Assembly: GCA_016786495.1 (NCBI GenBank)
Contig: JAEUUJ010000088.1
Location: 1 to 64,000, forward strand
Source of the DNA: Cyclobacteriaceae bacterium
Lineage (GTDB): Bacteria; Bacteroidota; Bacteroidia; Cytophagales; Cyclobacteriaceae
Length of the DNA stretch: 64,000 nucleotides
Reading direction: 5' to 3'
Shown: in pieces, positions 1 through 8,096 of the stretch
Position numbering within the stretch: position 1 is the first letter of the stretch
Layout of the letters: each line of letters starts with the position of its first letter
Made by a program: the position numbers and the translations under genes
The notes under the pieces: generated by a model
What the model was told of the DNA's origin: nothing
Seen by the model: the letters and a program-made list of their open reading frames with translations, nothing else
The model's database searches: none

Positions 1-110
1 ATGATCCGATTGCAAATTCTGTTAAATTGCCCAAGCGACTCGAACACAAGCTCGACAACGATGAGATATTCCGCGACCTGGTGAACGAGTTCCTTACCGT
101 AAAAAAGTGA
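1..110 (+). CDS. C-terminal end of an upstream gene (partial)
   Basis: An open frame runs from the window edge (codons begin at base 3) to a TGA at 108-110 and gives about 35 residues ending DLVNEFLTVKK. The next gene starts with GTG at 107, so the two overlap by 4 nt (GTGA), which is typical of translationally coupled genes and supports the fragment being real. Too little is visible to name the protein. Bacteroidota often place a metallophosphoesterase-type gene before this kind of glycosyltransferase, but nothing here proves that. Confidence 0.6.
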   Translation, partial: DPIANSVKLPKRLEHKLDNDEIFRDLVNEFLTVKK

Positions 111-1099
111 AAATACTCTACGCAATTCAGGGCACCGGCAACGGCCACATCAGCCGGGCAGAAGACATTATTCCTATCCTCCGCGAATACGGGAAACTGG
201 ATATTTTCGTGAGCGGTGCACAAGCCGATATTAAACTCGACTACCCGTTGAAATACAAGTCGCGGGGGCTGAGTTTTTACTTCGGTAAATCGGGCGGAAT
301 TGATTTGTTTAAAACATTCAAGCAGAACAGTTCCAAGGAGGTTTATAAAGAGATCAAGAACTTTCCGGTTGATAAGTACGACCTCATCATCAACGACTTT
401 GAACCCATCGCAGCCTGGGCGGCAAAGAAACGTGACGTGCCGTGCATCGCGTTGAGTCATCAGTCGGCCCTGCTGTCGCCCAAGGTTCCGCAACCCAAAC
501 ATTTCGATCCGGTAGGTGAGTGGATACTGAAAAACTATGCACCGGCTAACGCGGCCGTATCCTTTCACTTCGCGAAGTTCGATGAGAATATGTTTACACC
601 TGTCATTCGGTCGTCCATACGCGAAGCCACGCCAAGCGAAGGCGATCACTATACGGTTTACTTGCCCGCTTACGATGACCGAAAACTTGTTCCGCTGTTG
701 ATGAAAGTTCCCAACGTTCGCTGGCACATATTTTCCAAACATACCCGCAAGCCATATCACATCGGCAAACTGTCTGTTTATCCTGTGAACAAGGATGAGT
801 TTGCTGCAAGCCTGTTATCCTGCAAGGGAATTTTGTGCGGTGCGGGATTTGAAACACCCGCGGAAGCGCTCTACCTGGGCAAGAAGCTGCTGGTAGTGCC
901 GATGAAAAAGCAATACGAGCAACACTACAACTCGGCTGCGTTGAAGAGCATTGGCGTTCCGGTATTGAAAAATGTTAAGAAGAAACGGCTTGATAAAATC
1001 CGGGAGTGGGTGGAGTCTGACAAGCGTGTTACCATCACGTATGAAAACACAACCCGTGACGCAGTGGAGAAGGCCTTGAAGCTTGGCGGATACAAATAA
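107..1099 (+). CDS. MurG/GT28-like glycosyltransferase
   Basis: Protein of 330 residues. The N-terminus has a glycine-rich nucleotide-sugar loop (YAIQGTGNGHISRA, about residues 5-18) as in GT-B enzymes of the MurG/UGT group, and the C-terminal half has the matching acceptor/donor segment GAGFETPAEALYLGKK around residue 245, where GT28 enzymes bind UDP-sugar. No signal peptide or membrane span is seen, so it is probably a cytoplasmic enzyme acting at the membrane face. It starts with GTG, overlapping the previous stop by 4 nt, which implies co-expression. Its stop directly abuts the stop of the convergent gene (1099/1100), leaving no room for a terminator. Acceptor and donor sugars cannot be read from sequence. 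Confidence 0.8.
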   Translation: MKILYAIQGTGNGHISRAEDIIPILREYGKLDIFVSGAQADIKLDYPLKYKSRGLSFYFGKSGGIDLFKTFKQNSSKEVYKEIKNFPVDKYDLIINDFEPIAAWAAKKRDVPCIALSHQSALLSPKVPQPKHFDPVGEWILKNYAPANAAVSFHFAKFDENMFTPVIRSSIREATPSEGDHYTVYLPAYDDRKLVPLLMKVPNVRWHIFSKHTRKPYHIGKLSVYPVNKDEFAASLLSCKGILCGAGFETPAEALYLGKKLLVVPMKKQYEQHYNSAALKSIGVPVLKNVKKKRLDKIREWVESDKRVTITYENTTRDAVEKALKLGGYK

Positions 1100-1693
1100 C
1101 TAATCTTCTGTTTCGAGCTTTTCAAGCACCGAAGCCAGCGCATCGTAATTTTTGAGGCCGGGCTTGTCTTCCGTGCCGCCCTGAAGTGCAATACCTTTGA
1201 TATAAGCGTAATGCAGTTTACTGTCTTCCGGGGTAATCGAATCAATACGCAGCAGGAGTTTGTATTCTTTTGAGAGCAGGTCCAGTTGTTCCATCGGAGT
1301 TGATTCCGGAACAATCAGGTAGGCAATCTGCGGGCGATGGATGCCCAATTCGTCTTCGTGCGCTTTTATCTCCTCGTACGTAGTGGAAACGATGAACGCG
1401 ACAAACGAAGCGTGAAGCTTTTTGATATCCGCCAGCGTGCCCTCTACAAAATCGGGCAGGTAATTCTGAACGATGGGTGCGAGGTCTTCGTGTTTTTCAA
1501 TCCCGTAAATTTCGGTAACGATTGACGGTCCTGTAAACCAGCCACGCATTTCGCGAAAAAGTTCGGGACTTACATAGTTCTCCTGACTGGAGATCACACT
1601 GAATCCGAGCATATCGACACTCATGCCAGCACAATACCGTGCATCGCTGAGGTTTGAAATTTTACCTACTTTAACTAAAGTCTTGAGTGCCAT
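1100..1693 (-). CDS. TrpF-like beta/alpha-barrel protein lacking the catalytic Cys
   Basis: Protein of 197 residues. The start (LVKVGKISNLSDARYCAG, then VDMLGF) aligns with the first strand and helix of phosphoribosylanthranilate isomerase, and ENYVSPE matches the usual RYISPE segment. The end (GIALQGGTEDKPGLKNYD) matches the C-terminal helix region. In true TrpF the first strand carries K-I-C-G, whose Cys is the general base. Here the same place reads K-V-G-K, so the Cys is missing, and the SGGL phosphate-binding segment is not recognisable. No other trp genes are nearby. It is best called a TrpF-fold paralogue of unknown activity; automatic labels of TrpF may be wrong. ATG start; the gene is convergent with the glycosyltransferase. 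Confidence 0.7.
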   Translation of the reverse strand: MALKTLVKVGKISNLSDARYCAGMSVDMLGFSVISSQENYVSPELFREMRGWFTGPSIVTEIYGIEKHEDLAPIVQNYLPDFVEGTLADIKKLHASFVAFIVSTTYEEIKAHEDELGIHRPQIAYLIVPESTPMEQLDLLSKEYKLLLRIDSITPEDSKLHYAYIKGIALQGGTEDKPGLKNYDALASVLEKLETED

Positions 1694-1714
1694 GCAGAAT
1701 CGAAAATAAAGAAA

Positions 1715-1722
1715 TAACTTTG
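1715..1722 (+). promoter_or_regulatory. Bacteroidota-type -7 element for the 1775 lipoprotein gene
   Basis: TAACTTTG fits the Bacteroidota -7 consensus TAnnTTTG and lies about 50 nt before the TTG start at 1775. No TTG at the expected -33 spacing is seen, so this is a half-supported promoter. Confidence 0.35.
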
Positions 1723-1774
1723 TTCCTGTTTACGTTTAAAGATACGGGCGGATTCAAGACAAAAGACCGGTTTA

Positions 1775-2470
1775 TTGAAAAATTTCTATAAATATCTGGC
1801 GGGGCTGCTGATGGTGCTGGCGGGCTGTGGTGATGACGAAACCAGGATGGCTTCAGACGCAGATTATTTCCCGCTGCGCAAGGGGTTTTATCAGATCTAC
1901 CAGGTTAGTGAAACCCGGTATCTGAATATCGATGACTCGGAATCGCGCACCTTCCAATTGAAAACCGAGGTTGTCGATTCGTTTATCAACCAGGAAGGCG
2001 GCTACACCTACACCATTCACCGGAGTGAGCGAAGTACACCTTCCGATCCGTGGACGTTCACCGAAGTTTGGTCGGTGCGACTGAATACCGCAAATGTGGT
2101 GGTTTCGGAAGAAAACGTACCGTACGTCCGCATTGCTTTTCCGGCTGTCACAAACCGGACGTGGGATGGCAACGCGCTGAATACCTTATCAGCCGATGAG
2201 TATACAGTAACCACTGTGGGAAAATCATATCAGCTTGAAAGCGGTGAACAGGTTGGACCGTACATCCAGATTGTGCAGGAAGATGAATTTGATCCAATTA
2301 CCTTTAAGGATATGCGGCAGGAATTTTACGTACGAAATATTGGGCTTGTAAAGCAGGAGATTACAGATGTGACGTATTGTAGTACACAAGGTGATTGTGA
2401 AATCGGAACACAGGTAATCCTGAGTGGTATCATGTATGTTCAAACGCTGATTGAGTATGGGCAGAATTAG
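1775..2470 (+). CDS. Hypothetical lipoprotein
   Basis: Protein of 231 residues starting with TTG. The N-terminus MKNFYKYLAGLLMVLAGCGD is a lipoprotein signal with lipobox LAGC at residues 15-18, and a later start would destroy it, which supports the TTG. The acidic CGDDE after the Cys is common in Bacteroidota surface or periplasmic lipoproteins. The rest is beta-rich and I recognise no domain; two Cys occur near the C-terminus (CSTQGDC). Its end overlaps the possible upstream start of the subtilase gene, so the two are probably one transcript. Function unknown. Confidence 0.75.
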   Translation: MKNFYKYLAGLLMVLAGCGDDETRMASDADYFPLRKGFYQIYQVSETRYLNIDDSESRTFQLKTEVVDSFINQEGGYTYTIHRSERSTPSDPWTFTEVWSVRLNTANVVVSEENVPYVRIAFPAVTNRTWDGNALNTLSADEYTVTTVGKSYQLESGEQVGPYIQIVQEDEFDPITFKDMRQEFYVRNIGLVKQEITDVTYCSTQGDCEIGTQVILSGIMYVQTLIEYGQN

Positions 2471-4094
2471 GTTCGTGTTGTTTTTCGTGTTGATCAGTGC
2501 CGGGATTTCGGAGGCGCAGGTTAATCGGTACATGATATTCTTTACCGATAAAACGGGTACCGGCCATGCCGTTGATCATCCCGAGACATTTTTAAATGCA
2601 CGCTCAATTCAGCGCAGGGTCACCCAGGGCATTGACATCATCGCAGAAGATTTACCGGTCACCGCAGCGTACATTCAGCAGGTGCGGAACACGGGTGCCA
2701 ACGTATTGTACAAAACAAAATGGATGAACGGGGCATTGATTGAATGCACGAATGCTCAACTCACAGCCGTTAATAATCTCGCGTTTGTAAAGTCGGCTGA
2801 TACCGAATTCGTTGCCCCGGGCGGAACCACCGTTAAAATTCGGAAGTCATTTAAGTTCGGGCTGTCTGGCACGGCCGATGACATGACTCAGGGCCAACTC
2901 GCCATGCTCGGAATTGATGAAATGCATGCAGACGGCTATCATGGAGAGGGTGTGATTGTGGCAGTGATGGATGGCGGATTTACCGGGGTGAATACCCAGG
3001 CACCGTTTCAGGAAATTTATTCGAACCGCATCAATCAGGAGGTCTCCTGGAATTTTGTAATGAACTCGCCCGATGTTTATCAAAACAGTTCACACGGCAC
3101 ACAGGTTCTTTCTGTGTTAGGTGTTCAGGCAACGGTAGGGGCAAATGACTTCTCCGCGGGTGCCTACAAAGCAACATTTCAACTTTACGTTACCGAGAAC
3201 ATTCCCACCGAATACCGCATTGAAGAATACAACTGGCTGTTTGCAGCAGAGCGTGCCGACAGCGCAGGCGTTGACGTGATCAATACATCGCTTGGGTATA
3301 ATACGTTTGACGATTCCAGCATGGATTACGATAAGTCGGACATGGACGGAGCAACCGCGGTGATAACCCGCGCAGCTGTGATCGCAGCTTCGAAGGGAAT
3401 TTTCCTGGTGAACAGTGCGGGCAACTCGGGCAATGATCTTAGCTGGCAAATCATCACTGCACCTGCCGATGCGGAAGACGTGCTCGCGGTTGGCAATATC
3501 AACCTGCAGGGGACGCGCAACCCGAACAGTTCAATGGGTCCGGCTGCCGATGGAAGAATCAAGCCCGATGTGGTAGCGTTGGGTACGGGCGTGACCGTTA
3601 TTGGCTCGAACGGGGCAATTGCGAGCAACAATGGAACGTCTTTTTCTTCTCCGCTTACAGCAGGGCTTGTAGCGGGTTTGCGTCAACGGTATCCCGATTT
3701 AACGCGCGCGGAGCTGATGGAAGCAATAAGGATGTCGGCTTCAAAAGCAGCATCGCCTGACAATCAACTTGGTTTCGGTATACCGCATTACCGGGCAGTG
3801 GTTAACTACCTCGAAGTTACCAGTGTTGACGATGAAGAGAATCATTCCCTTGTCGTGTATCCCAATCCGGTACAGGATACGTTTACCCTGGCACCGCGGA
3901 AACCTTCGATGATCCAACTGAGCGAAGTTGCGATCGTTAATGCGCAGGGTCAGGTGGTGGCGGTTAATCGGCTCGCGTACAGTTGGCCCGACAATTCATA
4001 CACCGTTAACATTGGCAGTTTTATTCCGGGCGTGTATTTCCTCACCGTGCGGATTGGCAGCCGGTATGAAACGTACAAACTGATCAAGATATAA
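2457..4094 (+). CDS. Secreted subtilisin-like serine protease (S8) with T9SS C-terminal domain
   Basis: About 545 residues from the ATG at 2457; a TTG two codons earlier (2451) is less likely. A Sec signal peptide ends near SEAQ. The catalytic triad of family S8 is visible, counting from the TTG: Asp174 in AVMDGGF, His215 in SSHGTQV and Ser397 in NNGTSFSSP, with the oxyanion Asn325 in NSAGNSGN. The last 80 or so residues (VVYPNPVQDTF to YKLIKI) form a type IX secretion sorting domain, so the enzyme should cross the outer membrane and be released or anchored on the surface. The gene follows the lipoprotein gene with slight overlap. Substrate is unknown. Confidence 0.93.
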   Translation: MGRIRFVLFFVLISAGISEAQVNRYMIFFTDKTGTGHAVDHPETFLNARSIQRRVTQGIDIIAEDLPVTAAYIQQVRNTGANVLYKTKWMNGALIECTNAQLTAVNNLAFVKSADTEFVAPGGTTVKIRKSFKFGLSGTADDMTQGQLAMLGIDEMHADGYHGEGVIVAVMDGGFTGVNTQAPFQEIYSNRINQEVSWNFVMNSPDVYQNSSHGTQVLSVLGVQATVGANDFSAGAYKATFQLYVTENIPTEYRIEEYNWLFAAERADSAGVDVINTSLGYNTFDDSSMDYDKSDMDGATAVITRAAVIAASKGIFLVNSAGNSGNDLSWQIITAPADAEDVLAVGNINLQGTRNPNSSMGPAADGRIKPDVVALGTGVTVIGSNGAIASNNGTSFSSPLTAGLVAGLRQRYPDLTRAELMEAIRMSASKAASPDNQLGFGIPHYRAVVNYLEVTSVDDEENHSLVVYPNPVQDTFTLAPRKPSMIQLSEVAIVNAQGQVVAVNRLAYSWPDNSYTVNIGSFIPGVYFLTVRIGSRYETYKLIKI

Positions 4095-4129
4095 ATACGG
4101 CCATTCTGCGAAACCCGGGAGCCCGGGCT

Positions 4130-4137
4130 TATATTTG
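4130..4137 (+). promoter_or_regulatory. -7 element upstream of rpe
   Basis: TATATTTG is a full match to the Bacteroidota TAnnTTTG -7 element and ends 16 nt before the rpe ATG. Just before it, bases 4114-4127 hold a small GC-rich hairpin (CCCGG, loop GAGC, CCGGG) that could end transcription of the subtilase gene. Confidence 0.4.
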
Positions 4138-4153
4138 CCTAAAATTTTAGTGC

Positions 4154-4807
4154 ATGAGCAGTTTAGTCATCGCTCCGTCAATCCTGGCGGCTGATTTTGC
4201 AAACCTGGAACGGGAAGTGAAGATGCTGAATGAAAGTCAGGCCGACTGGATCCATGTCGACATCATGGACGGTGAATTTGTGCCAAACATTTCCTTTGGC
4301 ATCCCGGTAACGGAAGCAATAAAACGCCATGCGAAAAAGCCCCTTGATGTTCACCTGATGATTGTTCATCCGGAACGTTATGTGGAAGCATTTCAGAAGG
4401 CCGGGGCCGGGATCATTTCGGTACACATCGAAGCATGCAATCACCTTCATCGCAACATCCAGCAGATCAAAGCGCTGGGATGCAAGGCGGGGGTGGCGAT
4501 CAACCCGCATACATCAGTGTCGGCCCTCGAGAATACGATCGCCGATATCGATTTGATTTGTGTGATGTCGGTTAACCCCGGCTTTGGTGGTCAGAAGTTT
4601 ATCGAGAACACCTACCAGAAGGTTAAGCAGTTAAAAGAACTCATCCGCAAAACCGGCTCAAAGGCATTGATTGAAATTGATGGCGGGGTAAACCTTACGA
4701 ACGCAAAACCGTTGAAGGAAGCCGGTGCTGATGTACTGGTGGCCGGAAACTTTGTATTTAGCGCAAACGACCCGCAATCCGTGATCAGCGAACTGAAACG
4801 TGTTTAG
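4154..4807 (+). CDS. rpe: Ribulose-phosphate 3-epimerase
   Basis: Protein of 217 residues, the usual length. It interconverts ribulose-5-phosphate and xylulose-5-phosphate in the pentose phosphate pathway (cytoplasmic TIM barrel). The metal ligands are in place: His34 and Asp36 in WIHVDIMDG, His67 in DVHLMI and Asp176 in IEIDGGV. The phosphate loop MSVNPGFGGQKFI (138-150) is intact. It has its own promoter element and no obvious operon partner; the LpoB-like gene follows after 51 nt. Confidence 0.97.
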   Translation: MSSLVIAPSILAADFANLEREVKMLNESQADWIHVDIMDGEFVPNISFGIPVTEAIKRHAKKPLDVHLMIVHPERYVEAFQKAGAGIISVHIEACNHLHRNIQQIKALGCKAGVAINPHTSVSALENTIADIDLICVMSVNPGFGGQKFIENTYQKVKQLKELIRKTGSKALIEIDGGVNLTNAKPLKEAGADVLVAGNFVFSANDPQSVISELKRV

Positions 4808-4858
4808 CTAACCCGGCAAGGTTTTTGATTTTATCGGTATAACCCTCAATTCTGTTTT

Positions 4859-5437
4859 ATGAAACGCATTCTACTGCTTTCTGTACTCGCTGTTTTTACC
4901 CTTGGTTCTTGCTCCCGATCCGTGACCCGCATCGATCCTTCAACGGAAATCGATTTAAGCGGCCGCTGGAATGATACCGATTCCCGCAAAGTAGCCGACC
5001 AGATGATTCACGACCTTTTTATGTCTGATGCATTTAAAAAGTACGCGGAATCCCTCGGGCATAAACCCGTGATCGTGATGGGGATGATCAAGAACAAAAC
5101 CAGTGAACACATCGATGCAGGTAACTACATCAAAAAATTCGAAATGGTTATCCTGAATTCAGGGCTGGCCGAACTCGTGGAGTCAGACGAATTTCGTGAT
5201 AAATTACGGCAGGAACGTGCCTCTCAGCAGGATTTTGCCGATCCGGCAACCGTGGCCGCCTGGGGCAAGGAGCAGGGCGCTGATGTGATGTTGTTTGGTG
5301 AAATGAACGCTGAAACCGACACGTACAATAACAAACGGGTTGTGAATTATCAGACAACCTTATTCCTCACGGATATCGAAACGAATAAGCGCATCTGGCT
5401 GGGCCAGAACGAAATCAAGAAATTCGTTAAAAACTAA
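4859..5437 (+). CDS. LpoB-like penicillin-binding protein activator lipoprotein
   Basis: Protein of 192 residues with lipobox LGSC (Cys18). The body matches the LpoB/YcfM family: an SGRWNDTDSRKVADQMI segment, VIVMGMIKNKTSEHID, and the alpha/beta core ending in DIETNKRIWLGQNEIKKF. E. coli LpoB is an outer-membrane lipoprotein that stimulates PBP1b. In Bacteroidota the family sits beside a COG3014-type lipoprotein, as here, where the next gene follows after 12 nt. Whether it acts on a peptidoglycan synthase in this organism is inferred from family only. Confidence 0.87.
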   Translation: MKRILLLSVLAVFTLGSCSRSVTRIDPSTEIDLSGRWNDTDSRKVADQMIHDLFMSDAFKKYAESLGHKPVIVMGMIKNKTSEHIDAGNYIKKFEMVILNSGLAELVESDEFRDKLRQERASQQDFADPATVAAWGKEQGADVMLFGEMNAETDTYNNKRVVNYQTTLFLTDIETNKRIWLGQNEIKKFVKN

Positions 5438-5449
5438 CCGGGCTCGGTC

Positions 5450-6841
5450 ATGCTGAAAAAGTCCATAATCATCGTCAGCCTGATGATGCTGGTTTCAGCA
5501 TGCGCCTCGTTTTATGAGGCGAGCACGAGCTTCAATGAGCAGTTTGAAAATGGGAACATCGATCAGGCGCTGACCGAGCTTAAGAGCGACAAGCAGTACC
5601 AGAAATCAAACGTTCAGTTTTTATATTATCTGAATTTGGGATTGCTGCGCTCGATGAAGGGCGACTACGTGAAAAGTAACAAGGCGTTTGAACGGGCTTA
5701 TCTCTTTGGTGAAGATTATAAGGTTAACTACCTCGCGGAAGCAGCTTCCTATTTAACCAATCCCACCATCACCGTGTATCGGGGTGAAGATCATGAGCAC
5801 CTGATGCCTCTCTACTACAAAGCGCTCAACTTCCTGAAGATGAATCAGTACGAGGAAGCGCTGGTCGAGTGCCGGAGACTTAACATTCGCTTGCAGCAGC
5901 TATCCGACAAGTATAAGAATCCGAAAAAATATCAGCGCGATGCCTTCATCCATAACCTGATGGGTATCATTTACCAGGCAAATGGCGACTGGAACAACGC
6001 ATTCATTGCGTATCGCAACGCACTTGAAATTTATGACGAGGATTATACCACAATGTTTAACCTGTCTGCTCCGGATCAACTCAAAAAAGACTTGCTGATC
6101 AGTGCCTGGCACATGGGCTTTACGGAAGAGTATAATACCTTCCGCGACAAATTCGGATGGAGCGATTTCAATCCCGCCAAACAGCCCGATGCGGACCTGG
6201 TGTTCTTTTGGCACAACGGCTTGGGGCCGGTCAAGAGCGAGTGGAGCATCAACTTTGCCATCACCGGTGGCCCGGAGAACCTCTTCGTGCTGGAAAATGA
6301 AGGGCAGACCATGAGTTTTCCGTTTCAGGTGTACGACAAAGATGAACGCTCAAGCCTGAGCGATCTAAGGATGTTTCGGGTAGCCTTTCCCAAATATGTT
6401 GAACGGCCGCTGTATTTCAACCGGGGTGAGATAACGACCGCAGGGCAGACGTATCCGCTCCAGGTGGCAGAAGACATCAACCAAATCGCATTTAAGAGCC
6501 TGCAGGACCGTATGGCGTTGGAGTTCAGTAAAACGCTTATCCGGGCTGCGCTCAAAAAGGCGGCAGAAGAAAGCCTCCGCAAGGAAAGCAAGGGCTGGGG
6601 CGCGGTTCTGGGCGCTGTTAATGCCTTTACGGAGAAGGCTGACACCCGTAACTGGCAAACCCTGCCGCACAGCATTGCCTATACGCGCGTTCCGTTGCAG
6701 GAAGGCACCAACGAAACATCCCTGACACTCACAACACCCGATGGGCGCGACTCGAATTATTCGTTTACCTACACCGTCAAAAAAGGCCAGACACTATTCC
6801 ACACCTTTACTTCGTTAGAAGCGAAACCAGCCAATTACTAG
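5450..6841 (+). CDS. COG3014-type lipoprotein with TPR-like repeats
   Basis: Protein of 463 residues with a lipoprotein signal (MLKKSIIIVSLMMLVSAC, Cys18). Residues 30-210 are helical and TPR-like: repeated A-L-x-x-L and YNLGLL-type pairs, and FIAYRNALEIYDED. The C-terminal part is beta-rich (PLYFNRGEI, SIAYTRVPL). It sits 12 nt after the LpoB-like gene and the pair is conserved in many phyla, which suggests they work together at the outer membrane. Biochemical role unknown. Confidence 0.8.
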   Translation: MLKKSIIIVSLMMLVSACASFYEASTSFNEQFENGNIDQALTELKSDKQYQKSNVQFLYYLNLGLLRSMKGDYVKSNKAFERAYLFGEDYKVNYLAEAASYLTNPTITVYRGEDHEHLMPLYYKALNFLKMNQYEEALVECRRLNIRLQQLSDKYKNPKKYQRDAFIHNLMGIIYQANGDWNNAFIAYRNALEIYDEDYTTMFNLSAPDQLKKDLLISAWHMGFTEEYNTFRDKFGWSDFNPAKQPDADLVFFWHNGLGPVKSEWSINFAITGGPENLFVLENEGQTMSFPFQVYDKDERSSLSDLRMFRVAFPKYVERPLYFNRGEITTAGQTYPLQVAEDINQIAFKSLQDRMALEFSKTLIRAALKKAAEESLRKESKGWGAVLGAVNAFTEKADTRNWQTLPHSIAYTRVPLQEGTNETSLTLTTPDGRDSNYSFTYTVKKGQTLFHTFTSLEAKPANY

Positions 6842-6956
6842 GGTAGGACAATAGCGTGAATTAGCGTATTTTTAGGGTTTTGGTGCAGATAAAGTTCAAA
6901 AAGCAGCTCGTGAACAGGTTGTTGGTCAATCTTCCATTTTCAGTTTCCTCCCACGC

Positions 6957-7985
6957 TTGATCCGGACGTGTACCATACTAACCCTGCTGGTCTGCCTGTG
7001 CAGCGCAAACCTGGCATTCTCGCAAGACAAGGGTAAGGACAACAGCATACCGCTTGATCATTTTTATGTGGACCGTAAAGGCCCGGGTATCCGCAAACTG
7101 CTAAGCAAGTTTACGATCGGGTTGAGCACGGGCTACGGGGCAACCACATTCAAGCATGAACTTGACGGCTACGGCATCTATCAGCCGGCTTCCGGTCAGC
7201 CAATTGTTTTTAATCCCGATGTACCCACCGTTGGATTCACCAACTGGTTTAATCGGGTTGATACCACCGACCTCGTGATTAATCCAGCCGACTTTGCGGT
7301 TAACTCCGACACGGCTAAAATCGGATTCAAGAGCAAGTCGTTTAACATTCCGCTGAAGCTCACGATCCACTACGAATTCCTGCAGCGTTACCGGATCGGG
7401 TTGGGGTACTCGCTCGAGTTCACGAAGGTCAGAGATTTTGAACCCATCCGCTACGGAAAAGATATCCGGTCGTTCGCTCCGGATGTTTCCTCGTTCATGC
7501 TTCAGAAGTATTTTGTGATGTTGGGCGGATCGGTTTACCGCTATGAAGATTATCTGCTCACGATCGATGCCAACATCGGGGGATACGGGCTCGGGAAGAA
7601 GTTTGACAAGGCAAACATAACGCGTGGAGTTTACGTCAACCTGGGTGCAACCGTAGAGCGTGAAATGTCGGAGTATTTCCGGGTGTTCATCCGGCCTTCG
7701 TATGAGTTTAAAACCTTTAAGCTTGCCAGCCTGGGCGGGAGCCCGGAGTTCAAGCATCATATGAACGCTTTTTACGTCAACGTGGGGGTCTCGTATCGTT
7801 TACCTGAGTTAAGAAAGTGCTTTCACAAGCAGTGTACGGCACAAATCAACCATGCCCACGGAAACCGGGAGTATCGGAGCCGCGTTCACCCGATCTACAA
7901 AAAACAGAATCCGCACTACGGTGAGAACTACCCCGAGCTGATCAAGTACAAGGGTAAAAACAAACGCAAATTAAATCCGTATTAG
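6957..7985 (+). CDS. Outer-membrane beta-barrel protein, uncharacterised
   Basis: Protein of 342 residues from a TTG start, which gives a clean Sec signal (ILTLLVCLCSANLAFSQ). The mature part alternates hydrophobic and polar residues in strand-sized blocks (IGLGYSLEFTKV, RGVYVNLGATVERE, NAFYVNVGVSYRLPEL), typical of Bacteroidota outer-membrane barrels of the PorT/OmpW sort. The last 60 residues are strongly basic (KYKGKNKRKLNPY). It follows the lipoprotein pair by 115 nt and may belong to the same envelope unit. Ligand unknown. Confidence 0.7.
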   Translation: MIRTCTILTLLVCLCSANLAFSQDKGKDNSIPLDHFYVDRKGPGIRKLLSKFTIGLSTGYGATTFKHELDGYGIYQPASGQPIVFNPDVPTVGFTNWFNRVDTTDLVINPADFAVNSDTAKIGFKSKSFNIPLKLTIHYEFLQRYRIGLGYSLEFTKVRDFEPIRYGKDIRSFAPDVSSFMLQKYFVMLGGSVYRYEDYLLTIDANIGGYGLGKKFDKANITRGVYVNLGATVEREMSEYFRVFIRPSYEFKTFKLASLGGSPEFKHHMNAFYVNVGVSYRLPELRKCFHKQCTAQINHAHGNREYRSRVHPIYKKQNPHYGENYPELIKYKGKNKRKLNPY

Positions 7986-7996
7986 GCAGCATTTTT

Positions 7997-8013
7997 TGAC
8001 CGGTTTTCGGTCA
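7997..8013 (+). terminator. Weak hairpin after the beta-barrel gene
   Basis: TGACCG, loop of 5, CGGTCA forms a 6-bp stem 12 nt after the stop at 7985. Only a short T-rich tail follows, so it is at best a weak terminator. Confidence 0.3.
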
Positions 8014-8038
8014 GAATTTGGTATCTTGCTCGTCAATG

Positions 8039-8064
8039 TAGAGACGCAAAGTGATGCGTCTCTA
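8039..8064. repeat. Perfect 10-bp inverted repeat in the gyrA leader (REP-like)
   Basis: TAGAGACGCA, loop AAGTGA, TGCGTCTCTA: a perfect 10-bp stem 33 nt before the gyrA ATG with no T-run after it. Similar GAGACGC palindromes are scattered through some bacterial genomes as short interspersed repeats. It could also act as a hairpin in the gyrA 5' leader. Only one copy was seen in this window. Confidence 0.6.
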
Positions 8065-8096
8065 TGCATTAAAAATCAGTCAAAACACAGTTCTAA

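Noticed and set aside
7101..7760. Long antisense frame across the beta-barrel gene
   Set aside because: The sense gene has a signal peptide and strand pattern; the antisense translation has neither.
8001..8096. Riboswitch or attenuator in the gyrA leader
   Set aside because: Only two small hairpins are visible and no known riboswitch pattern; the inverted repeat is reported as a repeat instead.
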